Assembly: GCF_018449775.1 (NCBI RefSeq) | Contig: NZ_JAAVVB010000009.1 | Span: 53,933-117,932 of the forward strand | DNA: 64,000 nucleotides | Direction: 5' to 3' | Origin: Mucilaginibacter sp. dw_454 | GTDB taxonomy: Bacteria > Bacteroidota > Bacteroidia > Sphingobacteriales > Sphingobacteriaceae | In this document: in pieces, positions 1-8,889 of the stretch | Numbering within the stretch: the first letter of the stretch is position 1 | How the letters are laid out: the number at the start of each line of letters is the position of its first letter | Notes under the pieces: model-generated | Databases searched by the model: none | Seen by the model: only the letters and a program-made list of their open reading frames with translations | Told to the model about the DNA's origin: nothing | Made by a program: the position numbers and the translations under genes

Positions 1-61
1 ATTAGTAGCTATAGATCAACCTCTTTCGACCCCAAAATATGACCTGTGATATTTAAAATGG

Positions 62-1060
62 CTATTTTGAACTCTCAAACTCTTCGTCCACACTTTCGCG
101 CAGATCATACAGCAGCCATTGCTTATTGGCAATAGCCTGTGTTTTTGATTTTAGCAGGTTAATAAAGTCGTGTACGCCGACAGGCTCGTTGCCATTGCCA
201 TGGATAAGTACTATACTGCCCGACTGTGGTTCCTGGCCCTTAGCCAACCAGGCATCCGTACCGATAGGGATTAACCCAAAACCTTCGGTGATGCGGTTTA
301 CCAATTGCTGGTCTGACACCAGGCCGGGGAAACGAAAAAATGTAGAAGGGAGTAAGCCGTTTTTGAGCATCGCTTTTTCTGTCTCTAACACCTCATAACT
401 TATATCCGTGCCGGGTTCCAGCAAGAAGTTTTCTTTTAAGGGTAAGGTTTTGCTAACGCGATGATTGAAAGAGTGGTTAATCCAGGTAATATAGATCTCG
501 CCGTTACGCTCCATTTGTTTGAGCCACTCCAGGTCTTTTGGATGCTGGCGCATCCATACGCCGGTAACAGACAAGGCGATAGGCGCAGGCTTCTCTACCT
601 TTTGAAATTCGTGGAACAGATCTGTAAAGATCTCTTTATCCAACGGGCGGTGCGACGGGCAAAGATCGGCAGTTAAACTGATGCCGGCTTCTTTAGGCAT
701 GCCCATTTCTATGCCGGCGTCCTGTACCATTACAGATTGCCGCTCGGCTTTAACCAAAGCTTTTGCATACGGCGAACTGCTAAACATGTCGCGCAGCGCT
801 ACCATCGACATAGCTTTTACCTGGTAGTCTTTTGATTCGTCAACCTTGGTTTCCAGCGTTTGCGGGTTCACCATCAGCATATATTGACGGCCGGCATTTT
901 CAAAGCGGCGCAGTACTATCCAGTCTTGCGGAAAACGTTTGGCCCAGCCATAATCTACCCGGTAATCTGTAATTTTTAAATAATTGGCTTGTCCGCGCGC
1001 CGTTAGCGCGAAAATAGTGAGCGGTAAAACTATCAGCAATAATTTAAAAAAGGGTTTCAT
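62..1060 (-). CDS. Exported polysaccharide deacetylase-like protein (NodB-fold)
   Basis: Probably an exported carbohydrate esterase-4-like deacetylase; the natural substrate is not evident. After a hydrophobic signal peptide (about residues 1-24 from the chosen ATG), the C-terminal half shows the order expected for a NodB domain: SLTADLCPSH (metal-binding Asp region), INHSFNH (an HxxxH metal-binding pair), FRFPGL (the arginine/proline motif) and VLIHGNG near the end. The first motif is divergent (TADL rather than TFDD), so activity is not assured. The N-terminal 120 residues are not recognised. I place the start at the ATG at 1058-1060 because it directly precedes the basic-hydrophobic signal sequence; an in-frame start at 1081 adds seven residues. 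It is divergent from pdxJ. Confidence 0.7.
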   Translation of the reverse strand: MKPFFKLLLIVLPLTIFALTARGQANYLKITDYRVDYGWAKRFPQDWIVLRRFENAGRQYMLMVNPQTLETKVDESKDYQVKAMSMVALRDMFSSSPYAKALVKAERQSVMVQDAGIEMGMPKEAGISLTADLCPSHRPLDKEIFTDLFHEFQKVEKPAPIALSVTGVWMRQHPKDLEWLKQMERNGEIYITWINHSFNHRVSKTLPLKENFLLEPGTDISYEVLETEKAMLKNGLLPSTFFRFPGLVSDQQLVNRITEGFGLIPIGTDAWLAKGQEPQSGSIVLIHGNGNEPVGVHDFINLLKSKTQAIANKQWLLYDLRESVDEEFESSK

Positions 1061-1150
1061 ATGCTTGGCAACTAAATGCAATTAAAAATGTTTGGGCTAT
1101 TATTAACTAATGGTGATATTTGACTCTTTAAGTTTACAAATCTACCTACG

Positions 1151-1867
1151 ATGACTCGATTATCTGTCAACATAAACAAAATAGCTACATTACGTAACTC
1201 GCGCGGTGGCAATAATCCCGACCTGGTACAAGTTGCTCAAGACTGCGAGCGTTTCGGGGCGCAGGGCATCACGGTACACCCTCGTCCGGACGAACGACAC
1301 ATTCGTTACAATGATGTTTTTGAACTAAAAAAAATCGTCACCACCGAGTTTAACATTGAAGGCAACTGCCAGGAACAAAAATTTGTCGACCTGGTTTTGG
1401 CCAGTAAGCCCGAGCAAGTTACGCTAGTGCCTGATGTACTGGGACAGATCACTTCAAACCATGGTTGGGACACCATTAAGAACCAGGAGTATCTAAAAAA
1501 TATCATCGCTGTATTTAAAAATGCCGGTATCCGGGTTTCTGTTTTTGTTGATCCGATTGTTGAAATGGTAGAAGCTGCGGCATCTACCGGTACCGACCGC
1601 ATAGAGTTATATACCGAAGCTTACGCACATCATTATCCGCAAAACAAAGAGGCAGCCGTAGCACCTTATGTTAAAGCTGCACAAGTGGCCCATCAACTGG
1701 GTTTAGGTATTAACGCCGGCCATGATCTTGATCTGAATAACTTAAAATATTTCGCCGAAAAAATTCCAGCTTTAGACGAAGTAAGCATAGGCCATGCATT
1801 GATTAGCGATGCCTTGTATTATGGTTTAGAAAATACGGTGCAAATGTATTTGAGACAGTTGGTTTAA
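1151..1867 (+). CDS. pdxJ: Pyridoxine 5'-phosphate synthase
   Basis: Catalyses the last ring-closing step of the DXP-dependent vitamin B6 pathway, condensing 1-deoxyxylulose 5-phosphate with 3-amino-2-oxopropyl phosphate in the cytoplasm. The 238-residue length matches the family. The N-terminus MTRLSVNINKIATLRNSRGG is the typical PdxJ opening, followed by GITVHPRPDERHI (substrate-binding loop), the FNIEGNC strand and the C-terminal INAGHDLDLNN and SIGHALISDAL phosphate-binding region. It lies alone, divergent from the deacetylase-like gene and convergent with the Lrp-type regulator. A palindromic repeat follows immediately and may act as its terminator. It supplies cofactor for PLP enzymes such as the neighbouring GcvP, but a regulatory link is not shown. 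Confidence 0.96.
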   Translation: MTRLSVNINKIATLRNSRGGNNPDLVQVAQDCERFGAQGITVHPRPDERHIRYNDVFELKKIVTTEFNIEGNCQEQKFVDLVLASKPEQVTLVPDVLGQITSNHGWDTIKNQEYLKNIIAVFKNAGIRVSVFVDPIVEMVEAAASTGTDRIELYTEAYAHHYPQNKEAAVAPYVKAAQVAHQLGLGINAGHDLDLNNLKYFAEKIPALDEVSIGHALISDALYYGLENTVQMYLRQLV

Positions 1868-1871
1868 CCGC

Positions 1872-1940
1872 TGTAGAGACGCAATATTTTGCGTCTGAAT
1901 GTAGAACCTGCACAGAGACGCAAAATGTTGCGTCTCTACA
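1872..1940. repeat. GTAGAGACGCAA palindromic intergenic repeat
   Basis: The outer arms TGTAGAGACGCAA (1872-1884) and TTGCGTCTCTACA (1928-1940) are perfect 13-bp reverse complements. Each arm also folds back locally (GACGCAA...TTGCGTC). A shorter relative lies at 42493-42517. It sits between the convergent pdxJ and Lrp-type genes and could terminate transcription from both sides. Confidence 0.8.
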
Positions 1941-1948
1941 TTATGTCA

Positions 1949-2407
1949 TCAAATATTATACGCGTACGTTTTCTTGATCTCCTTTAAAACAAAGGCGCTG
2001 TTCAACAAACCTATGTTGTTAATTTTAGATAGTTTGTACCTGATAAAATCATGGTATTCATCAATGCTGCCTACGTTTATTTTCAATAAGAAATCTATCT
2101 GCCCGGCTATATGGTAGCACTCCTGCACTTCGTCAAGTTTTAATATTTCCTCCTCAAATTTGTCGATATATTCTTCGTGGTAACGCATGGATACCTGGCA
2201 GTAGCTGGTAAAGGGTTTGTTAATGAGATTTTTGTCAAGGATCGCCACATAATCTTTGATAAAACCGGCGTTTTCAAGGCGCTTTATGCGCTCATATACA
2301 GGGGAGATGGTAAGGTTTAGTTTCGAGGCTAATTCTTTGGTGGTGATCTTGGCGTTTTTCTGTAATTCGCGCAGTATGCTCTTGTCAATTTCGTCTATAG
2401 TTTCCAT
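1949..2407 (-). CDS. Lrp/AsnC family transcriptional regulator
   Basis: DNA-binding regulator of the leucine-responsive/AsnC family, usually an amino-acid-sensing octamer. The 152-residue product begins METIDEIDKSILRELQKNAK, the standard AsnC helix-turn-helix entry, with TTKELASKLNLTISPVYERI as the recognition region (about residues 20-45) and a C-terminal RAM ligand-binding domain (about 65-150). The ATG at 2405-2407 was chosen because an upstream extension to 2509 adds a lysine- and aromatic-rich stretch not seen in the family. It is divergent from gcvP with 162 bp between starts. Control of glycine cleavage by this regulator is plausible from position and from the known role of Lrp in gcv regulation in E. 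coli, but is inference. Confidence 0.9.
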   Translation of the reverse strand: METIDEIDKSILRELQKNAKITTKELASKLNLTISPVYERIKRLENAGFIKDYVAILDKNLINKPFTSYCQVSMRYHEEYIDKFEEEILKLDEVQECYHIAGQIDFLLKINVGSIDEYHDFIRYKLSKINNIGLLNSAFVLKEIKKTYAYNI

Positions 2408-2533
2408 GGGGATAAATTTTCTAATTATTTGGGTGGATCTTGTCTTGTAAAGATTTTTTTTATAAAAATATAAACTTTTACAGAAAAATTTACCGATAAG
2501 GTTATCCATATAAAATAAAAATTCTTTATTCCG

Positions 2534-2541
2534 TAACTTTG
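2534..2541 (+). promoter_or_regulatory. Candidate -7 promoter element for gcvP
   Basis: TAACTTTG matches the Bacteroidota -7 consensus TAnnTTTG and lies 28 bp before the gcvP ATG. No convincing -33 TTTG was found at the usual distance, so this is a partial match. Confidence 0.4.
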
Positions 2542-2569
2542 ACCGGGATTAATTAAGCAGGAAATTAGC

Positions 2570-5479
2570 ATGAAATTAAACACACAGTACGAGGAGAAAT
2601 TTGAAGGCAGGCACATAGCGCCCAGCGAAGCAGATACCGCAGAAATGCTAAAAGCCACCGGCGTTAAAACGCTTGACGAGCTGATAGATCAAACGGTACC
2701 GGCTAAGATCAGGTTAAAGAAACCGCTTAATTTGCCAACTGCAAAAAGCGAGTTTGCTTACCTAAAGGATTTAAAGCAAACCGCGTCAAAAAACAAAGTT
2801 TTCCGCAGCTATATTGGCCAGGGTTATTATGACGTGATTGTGCCGGGTGTTATTCAGCGTAATATCCTTGAAAATCCGGGATGGTATACCCAATATACGC
2901 CGTACCAGGCAGAAATTGCACAGGGCCGTTTACAAGCCTTGTTAAACTTCCAGACCATGGTAATTGATTTGACCGGGATGGAAATTGCCAACGCATCTTT
3001 ACTAGACGAAGGTACTGCTGCTGCAGAGGCTATGTTTATGCAATATAGCCTGCGTAAAAAAGAAGAAGCCAAGACTTTCTTTGTTTCTGAAGAAGTTTTC
3101 CCGCAAACGATAGATATTTTAAAAACCAGGGCAGAGCCTTATGGCATTACCCTGCAAATAGGCGACCACCGCACGGTTGAATTAACCGACGATATGTTTG
3201 GTGCCATAGTGCAATACCCTGCCGGCCAGGGCGCTGTTTATAACTATGCAGATTTTGTCGCAAAGGGTCACGAGAAAGGCATTAAAACCACCGTTGTTGC
3301 TGATTTAATGAGCCTGGTACTGTTAACGCCTCCGGGCGAGTGGGGTGCCGACATTGTGGTTGGTACTACCCAGCGCTTTGGCGTACCAATGGGCTTTGGC
3401 GGTCCGCATGCTGCATTTTTTGCTACTAAAGAAGAATACAAACGCTCTTTGCCGGGTCGTATCATTGGGGTTACTATTGACAGCGCCGACAACTACGCCC
3501 TGCGTATGGCACTGCAAACCCGCGAGCAACACATCCGCAGAGATAAAGCGACTTCTAACATTTGTACCGCGCAGGCATTATTGGCTATTATGGCCGGTAT
3601 GTACTCGGTTTATCATGGCCCTAAAGGTTTGAAACTGATTGCCGAGCGGATTCATGGTCTGACCATTTTGTTGAGCAAAAGCTTAGCGGCTTTAGGTTAC
3701 AAACAAGAAAACGAGGCTTACTTCGACACGATTAAATTTGATTTGGGCGTTCTGGCTGGTCCTATCCATTCAGAAGCTTTAAATAACGAGGTTAACTTGA
3801 ACTATAACGGTTCAGTAGTTACTATTTCTGTCGACGAAACAACATCGCCAGAGGATATTAAAACGCTGGTGCGCCTGTTTGCCAAAGTAAAAGGCAAAAA
3901 CCTTAATGATGTTGATTTTGAAGGATTGCAAGCAAACCTGACTACGGTTATCCCTGCTGATCTGCAACGTACTTCGGCCTATTTAACGCATGCTGTATTT
4001 AATACGCACCATTCAGAACATGAAATGCTGCGTTATATTAAATCGTTAGAGACCAAGGATCTTTCGCTTTGTCATTCAATGATTGCGTTGGGTTCATGTA
4101 CCATGAAACTGAATGCAACAACCGAAATGGTACCGGTTACCTGGGCAGAGTTTAGCCGTATGCACCCATTTGCCCCGGTTGATCAAACCGGTGGCTACAT
4201 GCAGTTATTTGATGAACTGAACCGTTGGTTAAGCGAGATCACCGGCTTTGCAGCCATGAGCTTACAACCAAACGCGGGTGCACAAGGCGAGTACGCAGGT
4301 TTGATGGTAATCCGTGCTTATCATATTGATCGTGGCGATCATCACCGTAATGTGGTATTGATCCCGTCGTCTGCGCATGGTACCAACCCTGCATCGGCAG
4401 CCATGGCGGGTATGAAGATAGTTATTGTAAAATGCGATGACAAGGGTAACATTGACGTAGCCGACATGAAAGCCAGAGCCGAGCAATACAGCTCCGAACT
4501 TTCTTGTTTAATGGTGACCTACCCGTCAACACATGGTGTATTCGAAGAATCAATTATAGATATCTGCCAGATCATTCATGACAACGGCGGCCAGGTATAT
4601 ATGGACGGCGCTAACATGAACGCACAGGTTGGCCTAACCAGCCCGGCCACTATTGGTGCCGACGTTTGCCACTTGAACTTACACAAAACATTCTGTATTC
4701 CGCACGGTGGTGGTGGTCCGGGTATGGGCCCTATCGGTGTGGCTAAGCACCTGGTGCCTTATTTGCCAGGTCATGCTGTAGTTGATATCGACAATGGTAA
4801 AGCCATTCACGCAGTATCTGCAGCGCCCTGGGGTTCGGCATCTATCCTGATCATCTCTCATGCTTACATAGCCATGATGGGTCCGGATGGTTTAACTAAT
4901 GCTACCCGTTATGCTATCCTGAATGCTAATTATATCAAAGCTCGTTTGCAAAACCATTACCCGGTATTATACACCGGTAATAACGATCGCTGCGCACATG
5001 AAATGATCCTGGATTGCCGCTCATTCAAAGCAGCAGGCATCGAGGTGGTTGATATTGCTAAACGTTTAATGGATTATGGCTTCCACGCACCAACTGTTTC
5101 TTTCCCAGTTGCTGGTACGGTGATGGTTGAACCGACCGAGTCTGAGCCTAAACATGAGTTAGATCGTTTCTGCGACGCCATGATCGCTATCCGTAAAGAG
5201 ATTACCGAGATTGAGCAAGGTGCTTCAGATAAAGTTAACAATCCGCTTAAAAACGCGCCGCATACCGCAGCCGTAATTACTGCCGATGAATGGACAAAAC
5301 CATACAGTCGCCAAAAAGCAGGTTTCCCGCTGCCATATGTTGCTGCGTACAAATTCTGGCCATCAGTAGGCAGAGTGAATGATACTTACGGCGACCGTAC
5401 GCTGATCTGTTCATGCCCTCCGCTATCAGACTATGAGTTTGAAGAAAGCGAAGTAACCACACCAGAATACGGAACGTGA
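2570..5479 (+). CDS. gcvP: Glycine dehydrogenase (decarboxylating), P-protein
   Basis: The P-protein of the glycine cleavage system decarboxylates glycine with pyridoxal phosphate and passes the aminomethyl group to lipoylated H-protein. At 969 residues this is the fused single-chain form (N- and C-terminal halves equivalent to GcvPA and GcvPB of other bacteria). The C-terminal half contains the PLP-lysine motif HLNLHKTFCIPHGGGGPG, with Lys near residue 706, and the family signature MIALGSCTMKLNATTEM lies about residue 505. The first half carries the degenerate aminotransferase fold (LLDEGTAAAEAM). gcvT and gcvH are not in this window. It has its own hairpin terminator downstream. Confidence 0.97.
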   Translation: MKLNTQYEEKFEGRHIAPSEADTAEMLKATGVKTLDELIDQTVPAKIRLKKPLNLPTAKSEFAYLKDLKQTASKNKVFRSYIGQGYYDVIVPGVIQRNILENPGWYTQYTPYQAEIAQGRLQALLNFQTMVIDLTGMEIANASLLDEGTAAAEAMFMQYSLRKKEEAKTFFVSEEVFPQTIDILKTRAEPYGITLQIGDHRTVELTDDMFGAIVQYPAGQGAVYNYADFVAKGHEKGIKTTVVADLMSLVLLTPPGEWGADIVVGTTQRFGVPMGFGGPHAAFFATKEEYKRSLPGRIIGVTIDSADNYALRMALQTREQHIRRDKATSNICTAQALLAIMAGMYSVYHGPKGLKLIAERIHGLTILLSKSLAALGYKQENEAYFDTIKFDLGVLAGPIHSEALNNEVNLNYNGSVVTISVDETTSPEDIKTLVRLFAKVKGKNLNDVDFEGLQANLTTVIPADLQRTSAYLTHAVFNTHHSEHEMLRYIKSLETKDLSLCHSMIALGSCTMKLNATTEMVPVTWAEFSRMHPFAPVDQTGGYMQLFDELNRWLSEITGFAAMSLQPNAGAQGEYAGLMVIRAYHIDRGDHHRNVVLIPSSAHGTNPASAAMAGMKIVIVKCDDKGNIDVADMKARAEQYSSELSCLMVTYPSTHGVFEESIIDICQIIHDNGGQVYMDGANMNAQVGLTSPATIGADVCHLNLHKTFCIPHGGGGPGMGPIGVAKHLVPYLPGHAVVDIDNGKAIHAVSAAPWGSASILIISHAYIAMMGPDGLTNATRYAILNANYIKARLQNHYPVLYTGNNDRCAHEMILDCRSFKAAGIEVVDIAKRLMDYGFHAPTVSFPVAGTVMVEPTESEPKHELDRFCDAMIAIRKEITEIEQGASDKVNNPLKNAPHTAAVITADEWTKPYSRQKAGFPLPYVAAYKFWPSVGRVNDTYGDRTLICSCPPLSDYEFEESEVTTPEYGT

Positions 5480-5484
5480 TCTGG

Positions 5485-5523
5485 CAGATGTGCAAATGTG
5501 AGGATATGCAGATGTGCAGATGA
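5485..5523. repeat. GCAGATGTGC-type word repeat (single arm)
   Basis: Just after the gcvP stop the motif GCAGATGTGC recurs with variation (GCAGATGTGCAAATG, ATATGCAGATGTGCAGATG). The same word builds the arms of larger elements at 32443-32672 and 35250-35380. Here only one orientation is seen. Confidence 0.6.
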
Positions 5524-5540
5524 TGAATAAATAATTTTAA

Positions 5541-5572
5541 GGCTGATGATCGTTTAATCGTCAGCCTTTTTT
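5541..5572 (+). terminator. Rho-independent terminator of gcvP
   Basis: GGCTGATGAT and ATCGTCAGCC form a 10-bp stem (one G-T pair) with a six-base loop, followed by TTTTTTG. It lies about 60 bp after the gcvP stop. Confidence 0.85.
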
Positions 5573-5578
5573 GTTTTG

Positions 5579-5657
5579 CTGTCATTGCGAGCGAAGCGCG
5601 GCAATCGCGAACTTTGCAGCGTGCGATTGCTTCGTCGTTGCCTCCTCGCAATGACAG
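5579..5657. repeat. REP-like element, GTCATTGCGAG family
   Basis: Perfect 13-bp outer arms CTGTCATTGCGAG (5579-5591) and CTCGCAATGACAG (5645-5657) enclose a GC-rich core with GCAATCGC and GCGATTGC-like parts. Relatives with the same GTCAT...ATGAC ends occur at 32536-32613, 42530-42605, 42649-42737 and 44316-44418. Confidence 0.85.
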
Positions 5658-5748
5658 AAATGGAATCCAAGTAACGATTAAGATAGATAATCTCCCAATT
5701 CTCGCTTATCCGTATCTTGGCCACACTCAATTTTAAATCATAAATCAA

Positions 5749-6993
5749 ATGAATAAAAAAGTACTTTGGCCTATCGGGATTTTAGTTGCCGTATTTGTCT
5801 TAAGCGGTTTTATAGCCAATCAATTTACCGGCGCCAAACCAGCCGAATTAAAACTACCTGCAGGCTTCTCCGCCACAATAATTGCCGATTCCCTTGGTCC
5901 ATTACGCCACATTGTAGTAACCTCGAAAGGCGACATCTACGCAAAACTAAACTCTATTCGCCGTACGGGTAAAGGCTTGCTTTTTTTGAGCGATACCAAT
6001 CATGACGGCCGACTGGATAAAAAAATGGCTTTTGGCGCTTATCCCGGTACCGGCGTAAAGATCAAAGATCATTACTTGTACTCGGCTTCAAATACCGGCG
6101 TATTCCGTTATAAACTGAATGATAAAGACGAGGTAATTGCACCCGATCAACCCGAAATAATTGTACAAGGTTTGGTAGATCATGATCATGATAATTCAAA
6201 ATCATTAGTGCTCGACGATCAGGATAATTTATATGTAACCATCGGCTCCTGGTCTGATGCTTGCCGTCAGAAAAATTCTGGCGTAGGCATGCCGGGTTGC
6301 CCGATACTGGATTCGGCCGCCGGCATCTGGAAATTTAAGGCCGATAAACAGAATCAGGCTTTTAGTGATGGTATTCGCTATGCCACCGGTATTAAAAACG
6401 CGGTGGGGATTGACTATAACCCTGCCACTAAAACGGTATTTGCAACGCAGCATGGCCGTAGTTTTGACAACATGTCTCCGGCATATTTCACCGGAGAAAA
6501 AAGCGCCGAGCTACCTGCCGAAACTATTTATGAACTGCATCAGGGTACAGATGGCGGCTGGCCCTATGCTTACTATGATCAGCAATTACAAAAGAAAATG
6601 GTATCGCCGGAATATGGTGGCGACGGTAAAACGAGCACCGACAAATATGCCGACCCGGCGGTAGCGTTCCCTGGCCACCTGGCGCCAAATGATCTGTTGT
6701 TCTACACGGGCAATCTATTTCCTAAACGGTATAAGAATGGTGCCTTTGTAGTATTCCATGGCCGTGCCAGTAACCCGGTTCAGGGCTATTTTGTGGCATT
6801 TGTGCCGCTGGTGAACGGCAAGCTGTCAAAACAATGGGAGGTATTTGCTGATAACTTTACAGGCTCTGATTTGGCACATCCCACCGGCCCGATAAAATAC
6901 CGCCCAATGGGTTTAGCGCAAGGCCCTGATGGTGCACTGTATGTGGCAGATGATTTGAAGGGGGTTATATTTAAGATTGTTTATAAGCGGTAA
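5749..6993 (+). CDS. L-sorbosone dehydrogenase-like beta-propeller protein
   Basis: Resembles the PQQ-dependent glucose/sorbosone dehydrogenase (GSDH-like) beta-propeller family, which oxidises sugars or aldoses in the periplasm. The N-terminus has one hydrophobic segment (about residues 5-24), a membrane anchor or uncleaved signal. The body begins LKLPAGFSATIIADSLGPLRHI and contains repeated propeller-type strands (DDQDNLYVTIGSWSD, GIKNAVGIDYNP, GTDGGWPYAYYDQQ, RPMGLAQGPDGALYVADD) that are typical of this family. No cytochrome c haem motif (CxxCH) is fused, unlike many relatives. Substrate and use of PQQ cannot be told from sequence. It appears monocistronic, with a hairpin repeat just downstream. 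Confidence 0.8.
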   Translation: MNKKVLWPIGILVAVFVLSGFIANQFTGAKPAELKLPAGFSATIIADSLGPLRHIVVTSKGDIYAKLNSIRRTGKGLLFLSDTNHDGRLDKKMAFGAYPGTGVKIKDHYLYSASNTGVFRYKLNDKDEVIAPDQPEIIVQGLVDHDHDNSKSLVLDDQDNLYVTIGSWSDACRQKNSGVGMPGCPILDSAAGIWKFKADKQNQAFSDGIRYATGIKNAVGIDYNPATKTVFATQHGRSFDNMSPAYFTGEKSAELPAETIYELHQGTDGGWPYAYYDQQLQKKMVSPEYGGDGKTSTDKYADPAVAFPGHLAPNDLLFYTGNLFPKRYKNGAFVVFHGRASNPVQGYFVAFVPLVNGKLSKQWEVFADNFTGSDLAHPTGPIKYRPMGLAQGPDGALYVADDLKGVIFKIVYKR

Positions 6994-7006
6994 TTTAAAT
7001 CGAGTG

Positions 7007-7031
7007 TCATGCCGAAACAAGTTCGGCATGA
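7007..7031. repeat. Short hairpin repeat TCATGCCGAA...TTCGGCATGA
   Basis: TCATGCCGAA (7007-7016) and TTCGGCATGA (7022-7031) are perfect 10-bp arms around a 5-base loop, 13 bp after the preceding stop. It has the GTCAT start of the REP-like family and may serve as a terminator, although no T-run follows. Confidence 0.6.
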
Positions 7032-7139
7032 AGGGAGGCATCTTTATCCTTCGCTATCGCCCAGGATGATAAAATAATTGGCTTTATTTGTTACTTTGGT
7101 ACTTCGGAGTTCTTCTTCGTAACGTTATAAACCTGCTAT

Positions 7140-7910
7140 ATGAATTTTGAAAATAAAGTAGCCATTGTTACCGGCGCGGGCCAGGGTATAGGGTTTGAAA
7201 TTTGTCGCCAGTTGGCGGCAAATGGTGCTACGGTATTGCTGAATGATATCGATGCTGAACTGGCCAGTGCCGCTGTAAAAAAGATCAACGCTACCAATGC
7301 CCAACGCTGCATAGCTATCCCCGGCGATTCAAGCGATGTTGATTTTATCCATCAAATGGTTAACACCGCTGTCGACCATTATGGTCACCTGGATATCGTT
7401 ATAGCCAATTCCGGCATAACTTTATATGGCGATTTTGCTACTTACCCGCCCGAGGCATTTTTTAAAGTATTACAGGTTAACCTTGGCGGCTCATTCTTCC
7501 TGGCGCAGGCGGCATCAAACCAAATGAAGTTACAACAAAGTGGCGGCTCTATATTATTCATGTCATCGGTAGTGGGGCACCAGGCTTTAAAAGATCTGGC
7601 GTGCTACGCCATGACTAAGGCCGCTTTAGAAATGCTGGCCAAAAACCTGGTGATTGAATTATCGCAATATAACATCAACGTAAATACCGTGGCCCCTGGT
7701 GCAACGCTAACCGAACGCACCACCCTCGAAGCCGATTATGAACGTGTATGGTCGGAAATTACCCCTATGGGGCGCCCTGCTTATGTGAGTGATATTGCCA
7801 ACACGGCGCTGTTTTTGGTGTCAGACGGAGCCAAACATATCACCGGGCAAAATGTGGTGGTTGATGGGGGCTGGTCTGTTGTAAGTACTTTGCCCAAAGG
7901 GATTAAATAA
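7140..7910 (+). CDS. Short-chain dehydrogenase/reductase (classical SDR)
   Basis: NAD(P)-dependent oxidoreductase of the classical SDR family. The 256-residue protein has the cofactor motif TGAGQGIG (residues 11-18), ANSG (89-92) in place of the usual NNAG, and the catalytic Ser143, Tyr156 and Lys160 (SSVVG and YAMTK). Asp36 of the LLNDID stretch after the second strand suggests an NAD(H) preference, by family rule. The C-terminus (HITGQNVVVDGGWSV) is that of FabG- and glucose-dehydrogenase-like members. The substrate is unknown. It could act with the sorbosone-dehydrogenase-like gene upstream, but about 145 bp with a hairpin separates them. Confidence 0.88.
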   Translation: MNFENKVAIVTGAGQGIGFEICRQLAANGATVLLNDIDAELASAAVKKINATNAQRCIAIPGDSSDVDFIHQMVNTAVDHYGHLDIVIANSGITLYGDFATYPPEAFFKVLQVNLGGSFFLAQAASNQMKLQQSGGSILFMSSVVGHQALKDLACYAMTKAALEMLAKNLVIELSQYNINVNTVAPGATLTERTTLEADYERVWSEITPMGRPAYVSDIANTALFLVSDGAKHITGQNVVVDGGWSVVSTLPKGIK

Positions 7911-8002
7911 ACGCTGACGCCGATATATATTCGGTGTGATCTCTCAATTCAGGCAACCGAGCGCTTGGCTATCGCGTAATCGGAACAACCGATTAACGCA
8001 CA

Positions 8003-8398
8003 ATGAAAAAACTATTTACTTTATGTGTGGCGATATTTGCCATCCTATCGATAGCGTCCTGCACCAAAAAAGACCCGACCGTAAAACCTCAAAACGTTCG
8101 CAGTATACTATTTAAGCTTTATACCCAAAAAGACTTTTCGGATAACGACGAGGATATCACATTTTCTATCTTTATCAAGAAGGCGAACCAAACCTTGTTT
8201 GATTCGACACTGGCGACCATGAAGATCAAGGACATTCCAAAGTCTGCGAGCGCGATGATTTTCGAAAAAAAGATTAATGATAATAGCCTGTTATCTGCCG
8301 GATTTAATTATAGTATTGAAAACGTAGGCACGTCATCGCACATTGACACCATCGCCGCCGGCGAACAGAATAAAGAGATCGACTTTTCTTTCCAATAG
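8003..8398 (+). CDS. Small lipoprotein of unknown function
   Basis: A 131-residue protein with a lipoprotein signal peptide: a hydrophobic stretch ends in SIASC, giving lipid attachment at Cys20 followed by TKKD. The mature part is rich in Lys, Asp and short beta-strand-like segments (ILFKLYTQKDF, ITFSIFIKKANQTLF) and ends without other motifs. I do not recognise a named domain. It follows an SDR gene by 92 bp on the same strand and precedes an SRPBCC-family gene. Confidence 0.7.
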   Translation: MKKLFTLCVAIFAILSIASCTKKDPTVKPQNVRSILFKLYTQKDFSDNDEDITFSIFIKKANQTLFDSTLATMKIKDIPKSASAMIFEKKINDNSLLSAGFNYSIENVGTSSHIDTIAAGEQNKEIDFSFQ

Positions 8399-8475
8399 CC
8401 GGAATGACCCTGCAAATTGTCTTTTTTGCCCTGCTGGTTTTTGGTTGATGCCTATTAAATTTGATAAAACAAATA

Positions 8476-8889
8476 ATGATGAGTGAACCTATCTCTGTAT
8501 CTGTCGAAATCAACGCATCTATCGAAAGGGTGTGGCAATTATGGACAACGCCCGAAGACATCAAGCACTGGAACAACGTATCAGACAAATGGTATACACC
8601 AACGGTAGAGAATGATGTAAGCCCCGGCGGTCGGTTTTTGTTTACCATGGGTTTGAAAGACGGCAGTTTTATGTTTGACCATACGGGTACCTATGATGAA
8701 GTGATACCCCATCAATTGATAACTTATACGCTCGATGAAGGTCGCAAATCGACCATTGCTTTTGAGGCTGGCGATATGGTCAAGATCACCGAAACTTTTG
8801 AACCCAACGACACCGACCCCGTAGCTATGCAGCGCGATTTTTGCCGGGCGGTGTTAGAGTCGTTTAAAAAATATGTCGAGTCGAATTAA
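8476..8889 (+). CDS. SRPBCC/AHSA1-type ligand-binding protein
   Basis: START-like helix-grip protein of the AHSA1 (activator of Hsp90 ATPase homologue 1) subfamily. Evidence is the entry SVSVEINASIERVWQLWTTP with EDIKHWN following, PGGRFLFTMGLKDGS in the middle and the C-terminal long helix after VKITETFEP. These proteins bind small hydrophobic ligands or act as stress-related enzymes; the ligand here is unknown. The start is ATG at 8476 or 8479; the upstream in-frame TTG at 8461 is unlikely. The stop overlaps the stop of the convergent DinB-like gene within one TTAA palindrome. Confidence 0.82.
   Translation: MMSEPISVSVEINASIERVWQLWTTPEDIKHWNNVSDKWYTPTVENDVSPGGRFLFTMGLKDGSFMFDHTGTYDEVIPHQLITYTLDEGRKSTIAFEAGDMVKITETFEPNDTDPVAMQRDFCRAVLESFKKYVESN

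Noticed and set aside
2408..2569. Glycine riboswitch before gcvP
   Set aside because: The 162-bp region is AT-rich and lacks the conserved double-aptamer structure; only a promoter-like box was found.
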